Positions 48,294 through 59,201 of a stretch of DNA of 64,000 bases are shown here, in pieces. This DNA is from Clitoria ternatea (taxonomy: Eukaryota > Streptophyta > Magnoliopsida > Fabales > Fabaceae), in assembly GCA_037962975.1 (NCBI GenBank), contig CM075676.1, positions 94,682,001-94,746,000 on the forward strand, in the 5' to 3' direction. The notes beneath the pieces were generated by a model. That model did no database searches and was not told the DNA's origin. It saw nothing but the letters and a program-made list of their open reading frames with translations. A program made the position numbers and the translations under genes. How positions within the stretch are numbered: position 1 is the stretch's first letter; each line of letters begins with the position of its first letter.

Positions 48294-51230
48294 TTAGGGA
48301 TGAGACTCTTTCATCTCATTTTCTAGTTCCCATGTAGCATCTTCCCCTCTCGTTTCACTCCAAATGACCTTCACGAGTGGAATTTCCTTGTCTCTTAGCT
48401 TCTTTATTCTTCTATCAGCTATTCTGATAGGTGGTGCATCATATGTAAGATTATCTTTAACTTGTATGACATCAGGTTCAATAACATGTGTAGGATCAAA
48501 TATATACTTTCGTAAGTTTGACACATGAAAAACATTATGGATATTAGAAAGAAAAGGTGGTAATGCTATTTGGTAGGCAAGAGGACTAACTTTATGAATT
48601 ATTTGATATGGACCAATAAATCTAGGAGTTAGTTTTTGAGATTTCATTGCCCGACCGACCCCAGTCATAGGTGTGACTTTCAAGAATACATGATCGCCTT
48701 CTTGAAATTCGAGCGGCTTTCTTCTTTTGTCATAGTAACTTTTCTGCCTGCTCTGTGTTGCCTTCATCTTTTCCTGAACTATTTTGATTTTATCCGTGGT
48801 TTGTTGTACCAACTCTGGTCCTAGCATCAAGTTTTCACCAGTCTCAAACCAACATAGCGGGGTCCTACATTTTCTTCCATATAATGCTTCAAAAGGTGCC
48901 ATGCCAATGCTAGCATGGAAACTGTTGTTGTAAGTAAACTCCACATATGGTAAGAATTGATTCCAACTTCCTTTATGCTCTAACACACAAGCTCGTAACA
49001 AGTCCTCTAGAGATTGGATTGTTCTTTCTGATTGTCCATCCGTCTGAGGATGATATGCTGAACTTAGACTCAGTCTTGTTCCCAAAGCCTTGTGCAAGCT
49101 CTTCCAGAATTATGATGTAAAACGAGGGTCCCGATCAGAAATGATACTTGAAGGAATTCCATGCAATCTCACAATCTCCTCGATGTATAATTTTGCCAGC
49201 TTCTCCATAGAGTAACGAATATTGATGGGAATAAAGTGGGAAGACTTTGATAGTCTATCAACTATTACCCATATTGAATCATGTCCTAATGGAGTTTTAG
49301 GTAGAGAAGTCACAAAATCCATGGTAATGCTATCCCATTTCCATTATGGTATTTCCATTGATTGTAGCATTCCAGGGGGTTTTTGATGTTCCACTTTAAC
49401 CTTCTGGCAAATTAGACATGCAGCTACGTACTGTGCTACTGCTTTCTTCATTCCAGGCCACCAAAATAACTTCTTCAAATCTTGATACATTTTAGTAGCT
49501 CCGGGATGAATGCTCATATAACTTTTATGGCCTTCTTCCAGAATTGCTTTCCTCAACTCCTCTTGATTAAGGATACACACTCGATCCTTATACCTCAGCA
49601 ATTGGTCACTTCTTACATTGAACTCGACTTCTTTTCCTTGTTTCAAGAGTTCTTTCTTTTCTTGCAGGAATTCATCATCTCTTTGAGCCTCTAAAACTTG
49701 CCTCAGGAATTCACTTGTCACTTGCAACGCTCCTAATCTGTAGCTGTTAGCATTAACCTTTACTGCTAGGTTAAGATCTCTGAAGTTTTCTATCAATTCC
49801 AGCTCATTAATCATCATTGTGGACGCATGCAGAGACTTTCGACTTAAAGCATCAGCTACTACGTTTGCTTTTCCAGGATGGTACTGTAACTCAAAGTCGT
49901 AATCCTTTAAGAACTCCATCCACCTCCGTTGCCTCATGTTTAACTCCTTTTGGTCGAATAAATACTTGAGACTCTTATGATCGCTAAACACATCGAATGT
50001 TGCACCGTATAGATAATGCCTCCAAATCTTTAAGGCAAAGACTACAGCGGCTAATTCTAAGTCATGGGTAGGGTAGTTAATCTCATGTTGCCTTAATTGG
50101 CGCGACGCATAGGCTACAACCTTCTTGTCTTGCATGAGTACACTTCCTAGTCCTTGTTTAGACGCATCACAGTAAACTTTAAAACTTCGATGTGGATCGG
50201 GGAGTACTAACACCGGCGCAGAAGTAAGTCGATCTTTCAGCTCTTGAAAACTATTTTCGCATTGTGTCGTCCACACAAAAGGTTGTCCTTTCCGTGTTAA
50301 CTTGGTCAATGGGTATCCTAGCTTTGAAAATCCTTCAATGAATCTCCTATAGTATCCAGCCAAGCCCAAGAAACTTCTAATCTCAGTGATCGTGGTTGGT
50401 CTCTCCCATTTTAAAACTGCCTCCACCTTGGAAGGGTCTACAGCTATTCCTCCTTGACTAATTACATGTCCTAAAAAGTTCACTTCTTCCAACCAGAATT
50501 CACACTTCGACAGCTTTGCATACAGTTGTTTCTTTTTCAGGATTTCCAACACAACCTTCAAGTGTTCAACATGTTCTTCTTTGCTTTTAGAGTACACTAA
50601 TATATCATCAATGAACACCACTACAAATTTATCTAGATATGGATGAAAAATCCTATTCATGTAATCCATGAATACGGCTGGTGCATTAGTTACACCAAAA
50701 GGCATTACTAGATATTCGTAATGGCCATAGCGTGTTCTAAAAGCAGTTTTTAGTACATCTTCTTTCTTTACCCTTATCTGATGGTATCCAGACCTCAAAT
50801 CAATTTTGGAGAACACCGTGGCACCACGCAGCTGATCCATCAAGTCATCAATTCTTGGCAGAGGATATTTGTTCTTGATCGTCACCTTGTTCAGTTACCG
50901 ATAATCTACACACAACCTCATGCTACCATCCTTTTTCTTAACCAACAACACTGGTGCACCCCAGGGGGATACACTGGGTCGTATAAACTGCTTCTCTATC
51001 ATCTCTTCAAGTTGTTTCTTTAACTCTGCTAATTCTAGAGGTGACATTCGGTATGGTGCAATTGAAATGGGTCCAACTCCAGGTACTAGATCAATGGCAA
51101 ATTCCACATCTCTTTCTGGGGGTAAACCAGGGATATCTTTAGGAAAAACGTCAGGAAATTCACACACAACCGGCAGATTTTTGATTTTTGATTCTTGCTC
51201 TCCTTTCGTTGAAAGCAATAGCATGAACAA
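48294..51230 (-). pseudogene. Gypsy pol (RT, RNase H, integrase, chromodomain-like tail), broken
   Basis: From 51230 leftward: a segment with VCEFPDVFPKDIPGLPP and the RT start; RT with KIDLRSGYHQIRV and FIDDILVY; RNase H with VYCDASKQGLGSVL and VADALSR; integrase zinc region (HPGATKMYQDL, CLICQKVK), core (WVIVDRLSKSSHF, SDRDPRFTS) and HPQTDGQSERT; then PLVKVIWSETRGEDATWELE, a chromodomain-like end, stop at 48294. Three in-frame stops interrupt it, at about 50893-50895 (after CVDYR), 49341-49343 (after MEIP) and 49107-49109 (after PRFTS). The 5' part with gag is missing. Confidence 0.92.
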
Positions 51231-51603
51231 AATATAAAGTTACCCATGATTCTTGGTATGGTCTATGGAAGTTGTGCATGATTGGTTGTTACATGATTTT
51301 TCCTTTTTACAAAAATTGAATTTGTCCATCTATCTGAACAAAATGTGAAATTACCCATGATTCTTGGCATGGTCTCTGTGAAATTAGAATATCAATTGAT
51401 GGTGTATTCTTTATTTGATCTCTATGATTTAATGAAAAGGAATAATTGATTCCAGTGATGCTTAAAAATGAAAAATTGCATGTGAGAGGAAGTGTGGAAG
51501 AAGTGATTTGCATGTAGCATAACTCAATTGATGTGCAGTTTTAACTATCATCTTTAGGATTATATATTTTTAGTTTTAACTATCATCTTTGGACTGGTTA
51601 TTA
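51225..51603 (+). repeat. 375-bp flank copy 2, empty insertion site
   Basis: Matches 44985-45360 closely, but here GGTTATTATTGTATATA runs on without the gypsy element, so it is the unoccupied form of the same target. It leads directly into hAT-A. Confidence 0.9.
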
Positions 51604-51710
51604 TTGTATATATATGCTGAACTTTATATTTTTATTTTGCTTTTGGATATTACTTTTTCATTTGGCTTTGACTTTGATTTTAAATAATGAGTTTTAATAT
51701 GATAATTAGG

Positions 51711-53447
51711 ATGTCAAATGAGAACGCACCTGTTGCGTTGGGTTCACAAGGTGTGGAGGACCAAGTTAAAGAGCATCTCCCATCAACTAACAAAGGGGAT
51801 TCTAATGTGGTTGCATCAAATAATGTTTCTAAAAATATTGAGATTGAGATAACCTCAATTCGAAATGAAACTGAAAGCACACAACCAAGTAGAAAAAAGC
51901 ACACTTCAGAAGTTTGGAACCATTTCAAGAAGAGAACCATTGATGGAAAATTGAAAGCTGTTTGCAATTATTGTGACTCAAAACTCCTAGGGGATCCAAA
52001 GCAAGGAACATCACATTTAAGAAGTCATTTTAAGTCTTGCAAACTTCGAACAACTCGTGATATCAAACAGGCATTTCTTAAAACAGAAAAAAAAGGCGCT
52101 GACACATTACTTGCGGGTTCTTTAACATTTAACCAAGAGGTAGGAAGGTGTGCACTTGCAAAGATGATAGTTGCACATGAGTATCCGTTAACCATGGTGA
52201 ATCATTATTTCTTCAGAGATTTTGTTGGTACTGTGGCACCTCTATTTAAGGTGGTTACTCGTAATACTATTAGGAGTGATATCATCAAGATTTATAATGA
52301 GGAAAAGGAGAAAACAAAGAAGTTGTTGGCAAAGAATCAAAGCCGAATTGAAATCACCACTGATATGTGGACATCCAGCAATTAAAACTTAGGTTACATG
52401 GCAGTGACAACACATTACATTGATGATTCATGGACTCTTCAAAGTCGACTTGTAAGGTATAATCTCTATTTTAACATGGCTATGAGTGTTTAATTATGTT
52501 ATGTTATTTATTGTATTTTATTTAAAAATGAATCATTTTTTGTCACTAGGTTTATTTATGTGTCTGCACCTCATACTAGTCAAGCTCTTGATGATGTTCT
52601 GATACAATGTTTGATGGATTGGAGTTTGGATGGGAAAATTTCAACTTTGACTGTTGATAACTGCTCTACTAATGATGTTATGATTGAATATTTGTTAGAG
52701 AAACTTCCACGTAGAAACCTTATTTTAGGTGGTAGGTTACTACATATGCGTTGTTGTGCTCATATACTGAATTTGATTGTCAAAGATGGGTTGTCTATGA
52801 TTTCTGATGCCATAGAAAAGGTTAGGGCTAGTGTTAATTTTTGGACTGGTACACCTAAAAGGGAGGAGAAGTTCAAAGAAACATGTGAGCAACTAACCAT
52901 TTCATATGATAAAAAACTTGTTCTGGATTGTAAAACTTGTTCTGAATGGCTTGGTAGTGCTAGTCATGTTATTCATCAAATGGCTTCATCCATGATAACT
53001 AAATTTGAAAAGTATTGGGGTACAATTAATGAGGTAATGGCTGTTGGCACTGTGTTGGATCCAAGGTTCAAGATTGGTTTATTGTCACGTTATTTTTTCC
53101 CTCGTATTTATGGAGAAACAGCTGAATTTGAAATTAACCGGGTAAAGGATATTTTGCATGACTTGGTGAAAGACTATGAGATTAAATTGAAGGGGAAGGA
53201 TGCCATTTTTGAAAATCTAAATCCTGTTAGAGATGTTGCAGTCAATGTGAGTTCAGATGCTTGGTTTACAGATTTTGAAAGATCCAAAAGGGTTGAACAA
53301 TATTCTACAAATTGTCGTAGGACAGATTTAGATTTGTATTTAGATGAGCCAGCCATACTTGATTCAGAGAAGTTTAATTTGTTGACTTGGTGGATGAGTA
53401 ATTCTTCAAAGTATCCGATATTGGTATTGATTGCAAGGGATTTTTAG
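51711..53447 (+). pseudogene. hAT-A transposase, broken
   Basis: Exon 51711-52456 starts MSNENAPVALG and has a BED zinc finger (VWNHFKKR, AVCNYCDSKLLG, HLRSHFKSC). Exon 52550-53447 follows a GT-AG intron and contains TVDNCSTNDVMIEYLLEKL and the hAT motif HMRCCAHILNLIVKDG. Defects: TAA replaces a Gln-like codon at 52384-52386; a deletion near 52936 removes the stretch around the usual RWNST motif; and after IARDF the C-terminal dimerisation domain is deleted up to the native stop (53445-53447). hAT transposases act as multimers in the nucleus through this domain, so the product would be inactive. Confidence 0.9.
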
Positions 53448-53461
53448 AGTCTTCCATTGAT
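53445..53461 (+). other. hAT 3' untranslated piece at the tail-to-tail joint
   Basis: TAGAGTCTTCCATTGAT is the stop and first 3' bases of this hAT family in plus orientation (compare 15289-15305). Immediately after it, at 53462, the same family runs on the minus strand. The turn has essentially no spacer. Confidence 0.85.
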
Positions 53462-53462
53462 T

Positions 53463-53930
53463 CTAACAATCCACTTCATCTTCAAGCTCCTCAATAACAT
53501 CAACTTGTTCAGATGATTCCTATAAAATAAAATAAGCCGTCACATAAGAATGTATTTACAAAATTATCTTAAATTTTTCATTAAATACAATAAACAAATA
53601 TACTAACAATTTTGTCATCAATGTCATCTAATACTGTATTTGCAAATTCCATATTCTTATTTGCCTTTTTTCTTGAAGAACCTGAAATTAGAAACCCGAA
53701 TAAATTCAAAACTAATTACAATAAATAAAATTTAATCAAATATATTTAACAATAAAATATAAATTGTTACCCTTGACATCAATCCATATCCAATTTTGGA
53801 GACACATCATTGCTTCTAAAGTCTCACGAAGCAAATTACTACGATGAGGAGTAATAATCCGACCACTCGTACTGAATGAAGACTCCGATGCCACAGTGGA
53901 AACAGGAATTGCATAAAAATCCCTTGCAAT
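53463..53930 (-). pseudogene. hAT-B transposase 3' exons (dimerisation domain and tail)
   Basis: Exons on the minus strand: 53930-53771 with ARDFYAIPVSTVASESSFST and GRIITPHRSNL, the hAT C-terminal dimerisation domain; 53681-53608; and 53519-53463 with ESSEQVDVIEELEDEVDC and stop. Junctions are GT-AG. This is the part that hAT-A lacks. Confidence 0.88.
53923..53930. repeat. Target duplication of hAT-2 (left)
   Basis: CTTGCAAT; the right copy at 58266-58273 is CTTACAAT, with one mismatch. Eight bases is the hAT rule. Confidence 0.85.
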
Positions 53931-54300
53931 TAGGCATGGCAACGGGGCGGGGCGGGCACGGATAGTGTTTACCCGCTACCCGCCCCGTGATGGGCAATCC
54001 ATACCCGTGCCCGCCCCACTACCCGTCGGGTACCCGCCTAAACGGATTTAAGCGGGTTTGATGGGTACCCGCGGATATTACGGGTATCCATACCCGTGGA
54101 TAATCATGATATAAAATATTTTATGTATTTTCAAGTGTCCAAATCTTAATATGCAAATTGTCAAATGTCACATTGTCACACAAAAGGCAATATAAGAACA
54201 ATCCATTAACATAATACATGTCAAATCATATGTAAGTCTCATAATTCATATCCTTCTACATCCAAATTATAATATATAATAGCATAACCAATCTTCAATT

Positions 54301-56635
54301 CTAGGCATGTGTTGGATCATCAACATCTTCATCCTACAAAAATCAAATAACTAAAATTAGTATCAAAATCCAAACATTAAATTGTATTAAGAATAATTAA
54401 ATTTTATAAAACAAAATCCACTAACTTCTTCAATTTCATCCATTACTTTGAAAGCTTCAATCATTTGAAGTTTTTTATCACCTGTAAAAGAATAATATTA
54501 TGTTAATAATCACCTAAATTCACATAAATTGAAATGTAAAAGTAATTAATTTTATTACCTTTCACAACACTCCATAACCAGTTTTGGACACACATCAATT
54601 TCTCCACAGTCTCTGGAAGTAATTTACCACGATGAGGTGTGATCAATCTACCACCAGTACTAAATGAAGACTCTGAAGCAACAGTTGAGATAGGAATTGC
54701 GAATAAATCTCTTGTAATTTTTTGTAAAGTTGGGTACTTCAACCCATTCACCTTCCACCAACCTAAGATATCAAATGGGTCTTCACCCATAGGCAACACT
54801 GTCTCTTCTAAATATCGGTCCAATTCTGTCTTACAAAGAGCAGAAACAATGTTTCTTCCACTCATATGTTTTTCCCAAATACTCCTCCAGGCCTCTTTTT
54901 TTCCCACAACATGTGTATAATCATAAGTTGGAAACCCACTTGAACTTTTATTACCTTCGACTTCCTTATTTTTCAAATCATACTCTCTCACCAAATCTTG
55001 ACAAGTACTTTTCACTTTCTCCATTTCAACTTCATATCCTTCTCCATAAATAAGAGGAAAAAAACAAACTAACATCTCCAACTTGTATCTTGGATCTAAT
55101 ATGGTCCCTATAGCCATTACCATATTAATCACACCTCAATATTTTTCAAATTTGGTAACCATGGAAGTAGCCATTTGAAAGACCACACTATTAGGACAAC
55201 TAAGCCAATTATCCAAAGCCAACTTAATTTCACAAATTTTTGGAAAAAGAACATTTGCAGTTGGAAACAAAGTTCCAGAAAACAATAAAGTCACATCATA
55301 AAATAATTCTAACTTGTCACAAATCTCTATTGCCATCATCCAATCATTTTCATCAGGTATGATTTTATATTGACTTTCCCGCTTGGACAACCGATCAAAG
55401 ACATCTTTGTATTTTATTGCAACTTGAAGCATTAAAAATGTAGAATTCCATCTAGTTTTACAATCCAAAGCAAGTTTCTTAACATAAGGTATGCTCAATT
55501 GTTCACATGTTTCTCTAAATTTCTCTTCCCTTTTAGGGGTTGCCGACCAAAAAACAACACTTTCTCTAACTTTATCAAGATCCCTTGGTTTAAGCTTTTC
55601 TAAAATGCGCTCAATCATGGCATCATTTGTACTACAATTGTCAACAGTCAAAGTGGATAACTTCCTATCTAGATTCCAATCCATCAAACAATCAACCAAC
55701 GCTTCAGCAAGAACTTTGCTAGTATGAGGAGCAGGCACATATATAAACCTAAGATTCAATACAAGTATTGCTAATATTAGAAGCATTCTACAAACAACAT
55801 AAAAAATATTAATCAATACTAATATTAGAGGCATTCTACAAACAAATTAAAAAAATTAATCAATACTAGTATTATAGATAAATTTTATTACCTTATTATT
55901 CGACTTTGAAGGGTCCAAGAATCATCAATAAAGTGAGCTGTCACGGCCATGTAGCCTCTATTTTGATGGGTAGCTGTCCACATATCAGTTGTGATTGCAA
56001 ACCGACTTGGGTTGTTTGACAATAATTTCATCATCTTTTCTTTCTCAACAGAATACATTTTGAAGAGATCACTCTTGAGAGTGTTCCGGCAACACACCTT
56101 AAATAATGGTTGCATGGAAAAACAGAAATCTTTGAAACCAAAATGATCAATCATGGATAGTGGATACTCATGGAGAGCAACCATTCTTACAAGTGCACGC
56201 CTTGAAATATCTTGATTAAAAGAATAAGAACCGACAACCACATTTTCATCTCCAATTGTCTCATTTTTTAAAAAAGATTGCCTAATATCTCTTGTAGTTC
56301 GAAGCAAGCATCCTTTAAAGTGACTACGCAAGTGACTTGTTCCTTGTTTTGCTTCACCCAATAATTTTGCATCACAATAATTACAAACTGCTTTCCATTT
56401 GCCATCAATTTGAACCCTTTTGAAATGATTCCAAACATCAGAAGTTAGTTTTCTTTTCTTCCCTCTATCTCTATCTTCATTTTCATTTGGAGTGAGACCT
56501 TCACTTCCAACTTCATTCTGGGTTGAAGGTGTTCCTTCTTTTGTATCCTGGGAAACATTTGAATCATCCATAACCATAATATCAGCTGATTGAACTTCTT
56601 CATTCACAGGGCTAGAGCCTTCATGAGAGGACGTT
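54301..56635 (-). pseudogene. hAT-2 transposase, nonsense and in-frame deletion
   Basis: Visible exons: 56635-55892 (BED finger: VWNHFKRVQ, AVCNYCDAKLLG, HLRSHFKGC), 55748-54559 (core, then FAIPISTVASESSFSTGG, the dimerisation domain), 54481-54426 and 54333-54301 (acidic tail, stop). Splice sites are GT-AG. The start codon is probably in an upstream exon. Defects: TGA for Trp at 55136-55138 after TKFEKY, and, compared with hAT-A, loss of about 35 codons including the RCxxH motif near 55580 (LKPRDLDKVRES is the joint). Otherwise open. It relates to hAT-A but is clearly diverged. Confidence 0.9.
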
Positions 56636-58080
56636 CTACAAAAATCAAATAGGAATTAAGTAAGAATTAGAAACAGAAAAATAAAACAAAATGATAAGGT
56701 AATTATTTTTTAAACCAAAAATCAACATTAGCACAATTAAAAGGGCATCAGCATATGCAAACAGCCTTCATGAAGAAACAATATATTATTAAAATATGAC
56801 ACGTGAGGGAGGAGGAGAAGAAAATTTAAACTTTGCCTGCTACACATAGAATTGTCAAATGAAGAAACAATATATTATTAAAATGCTAGGTGCGTTGAAG
56901 CAATTATGTGCTGGTCCAATTATGACAAAATTGCTTACATCCCACAAATGCATCAAATTAGAATCAGGATTCACTAATGAAAAGTGACACTGACCTCGAC
57001 CTCATTTAGCAGATTCATGAACTTTACTAATGTGTTGTAAAGAGCACATTAAAAGTAAAATAGTGTTATTAGCAACTTTTTAAAAGTAAAATATGTTATC
57101 ATAAAAATATACCAATCCACTCATTTTACATTATTGGACGTTATAATCTGGTATGGGTTGCAGCAAATTTTTTTGATGTATGTAGCATTTGCCTTCATTT
57201 GAACTAAAAAAAGTAAAACTAGGAATTAACACTTTGATAATAATGATATATTGTTATATACTAGGAATTAACTCTCCTGCATTCTCAAAAGTAAAACTCA
57301 AGCAACATTTAACTGCTTGAAATTCCAAAACTGAGATTCAGTGAAAAAGAGATAGGTAGTTTCAGGACATAAGCAACTTAAGCTCACTTCCAAGAACAGA
57401 TATAATGTTGAAGAAATCATTGAAACAATAAATTTTCGGTCTCAGTCCAATAGAACTCAGTAGAATCATTGTTACAAGGCAGAAGAAAGATGAGCCAGAA
57501 AACAAGAAATAAAAGTTCACAAGAACGCATAATCCTGAAAGTCTTTCTTCAGCAATGTTTTCAATTCTGCATCTTGAAGGAAGTACCTGTAACAGATGAA
57601 GTACCTGTAACAGATCTTGAAGGAAAATGACGATGAACAATGATACGAGCTTAGCGCCGCCGCCACGAACACCACCGTGCAGACACAGACTCGAACACGC
57701 CGTCGATGACACGATCCCGGCGGCACAGAGGCGAGCACGGAGGTGAAGTGTTGTTGGGGTATGAACACGACGGGAGACGAGAGGCTTGGAGTGAGAGAGA
57801 GGAGGAACGATTGATCTCAGACTATCCCGCCGGAGAGAAGCAGTGACGAGGGACTCAGGCTGAGAGGGAGAAGTGATTGTGAGAAGCTAAGCGGCGGGGT
57901 GTGCTTGTGGCCTGGGAACGACGGTTCTGCGCATTAGAGATAGGGCTGTATCAAAAAATTTTACCCTTTTGAAGATCGTTGGTTTTGCTCTCTCTCCAAT
58001 TCGCGTTCAAATCTGAAGGGAAGGCACATTTAGGGTTTGAGACTTTAAATATATATATATATATGTAAGGGTATAAATGT
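56636..58080 (-). other. hAT-2 5' region (promoter, leader exons)
   Basis: No long open frame with support. A near-duplicate AAGTACCTGTAACAGAT lies at 57579-57618. The GC-rich block 57640-57900 may be the leader or promoter. Confidence 0.4.
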
Positions 58081-58265
58081 AATTTCATATTTAACGGGTA
58101 CCCGCGGGTACGGATACCCCTATACCGCTACCCGCCCCATTTAATAACGGGTTTTTAAAATATCCGTATAATCTACCCGCGGGTACCCACTTAGATACCC
58201 ATATCTGCCCCATTGCGGGTAATATCCATGGATATCCGCGGGTACGGGTTTTTTTGCCATTCCTA

Positions 58266-58378
58266 CTTACAATCAATACCAATATCGGATACTTTGAAGA
58301 ATTACTCATCCACCAAGTCAACAAATTAAACTTCTCTGAATCAAGTATGGCTGGCTCATCTAAATACAAATCTAAATC
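58266..58378 (-). pseudogene. hAT-B transposase middle piece
   Basis: Encodes DLYLDEPAILDSEKFNLLTW and WMSNSSKYPILVLI, same as hAT-A 53331-53433, between the MULE-2 and hAT-2 insertions. Confidence 0.9.
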
Positions 58379-58587
58379 GACAAAACCCCCCATTTGGTCC
58401 TTGTCTCTGTTACGGTCAGACATTTAGGTCCTCGGTTTAGTTAGTTAGTCTGTTTGGTCCCCAACGTCCATGTTCGTTGGACAGTTAGATCCCCGCCGTT
58501 AACAGACACCAAACGCCCGTTGGAAGAAGGTGACGTGGAGCGTTATGTGCCAACTGGGACGTCCATGTGAGCGTGAAACGACGCCGT
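58379..58587 (+). repeat. MULE-2 left terminal inverted repeat
   Basis: Pairs with 63510-63718. Includes ACGTCCATG and GTGAAACGACGCCGTT at its inner end. Confidence 0.9.
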
Positions 58588-59201
58588 TCCCATTTGATGT
58601 GTCAGTGAATAAAAACAACGTCGTTTAGGTTGCTTAAAACGTCGTCGTTTTGTTTGGTCAAAAGTCAGATAGGACACTGGGGAGTCCTTCTCTCGTTGGT
58701 GAACCTTAATCCCTCTTTCGAACCCCCAATCCCCTCATTTCTCTGACTTCTCTCTCGAACCCTAATCCCCTAATTTTCTGGAACCCTAATCCCCCACATT
58801 GCTTCTTTGGATCCTAATACTGTAGCTTCCCTGGTCTTCCCAAGTGTGTCACGTAAAGCGAAACCCGAAGCCCGAATTGTCGGCGATGGGAGATGATGTT
58901 GAGGTTAGTAAATGTTAGGGTTTTTTATGTAGTTTTCCCGATATTTATGTTTTTTTTATGATGTTAGGGTTTTTTATAATGTTACATTTTTGTCTTCTGT
59001 GTCTTTTGTTGAGTTCGAACATGTTTTTCAAACTTTTATTGATTTGTTTGAGTTGTTATTGATTTGTGATATAATTTATTATTATGCCTCTGTGTACTCT
59101 GTCTACTATCATAGTTAATTGAGGTATAGCTGTTGATGTTTATGCATTTTTTGTTCTGTTAGTGGTAAGTTCAGTTGTTCTGTTAGTGGTATGTATCTAG
59201 G

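Larger units (their letters stand above)
45361..51221 (-). mobile_element. Ty3/gypsy chromovirus, 5' truncated
   Basis: On the minus strand the element keeps part of the region before RT, reverse transcriptase, RNase H, integrase with a chromodomain-like end, a purine tract and a complete 3' LTR. It breaks off at about 51221 and has no 5' LTR, primer-binding site or gag in the window. The integrase tail with a decayed chromodomain suggests the Del/Tekay branch; that branch assignment is from memory of the family and is tentative. Confidence 0.92.
51711..53461 (+). mobile_element. hAT-A: truncated hAT transposon
   Basis: The transposase gene with internal and C-terminal deletions. The 3' end joins DNA of the opposite strand at 53461/53462. 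No hAT terminus (TAGGG...) was found on its 5' side, so the element is not complete here; its 5' border is unknown. Confidence 0.85.
53931..58265 (-). mobile_element. hAT-2: nearly full-length hAT transposon
   Basis: 4335 bp with ends TAGGCATGGCAACGGGG and, inverted, TAGGAATGGCAAAAAAAC, plus GC-rich subterminal CGGGTACCCGCGGAT-type repeats on both sides (53940-54110, 58095-58255). It is flanked by an 8-bp target duplication with one mismatch. The transposase is on the minus strand. The 56640-58080 part is the untranslated 5' region, including a GC-rich block at 57640-57900. Confidence 0.93.

Noticed and set aside
57362..57768. Cys/Val-rich minus-strand frames in hAT-2
   Set aside because: They overlap each other in the GC-rich 5' region of hAT-2 and show no domain; probably leader/promoter DNA.
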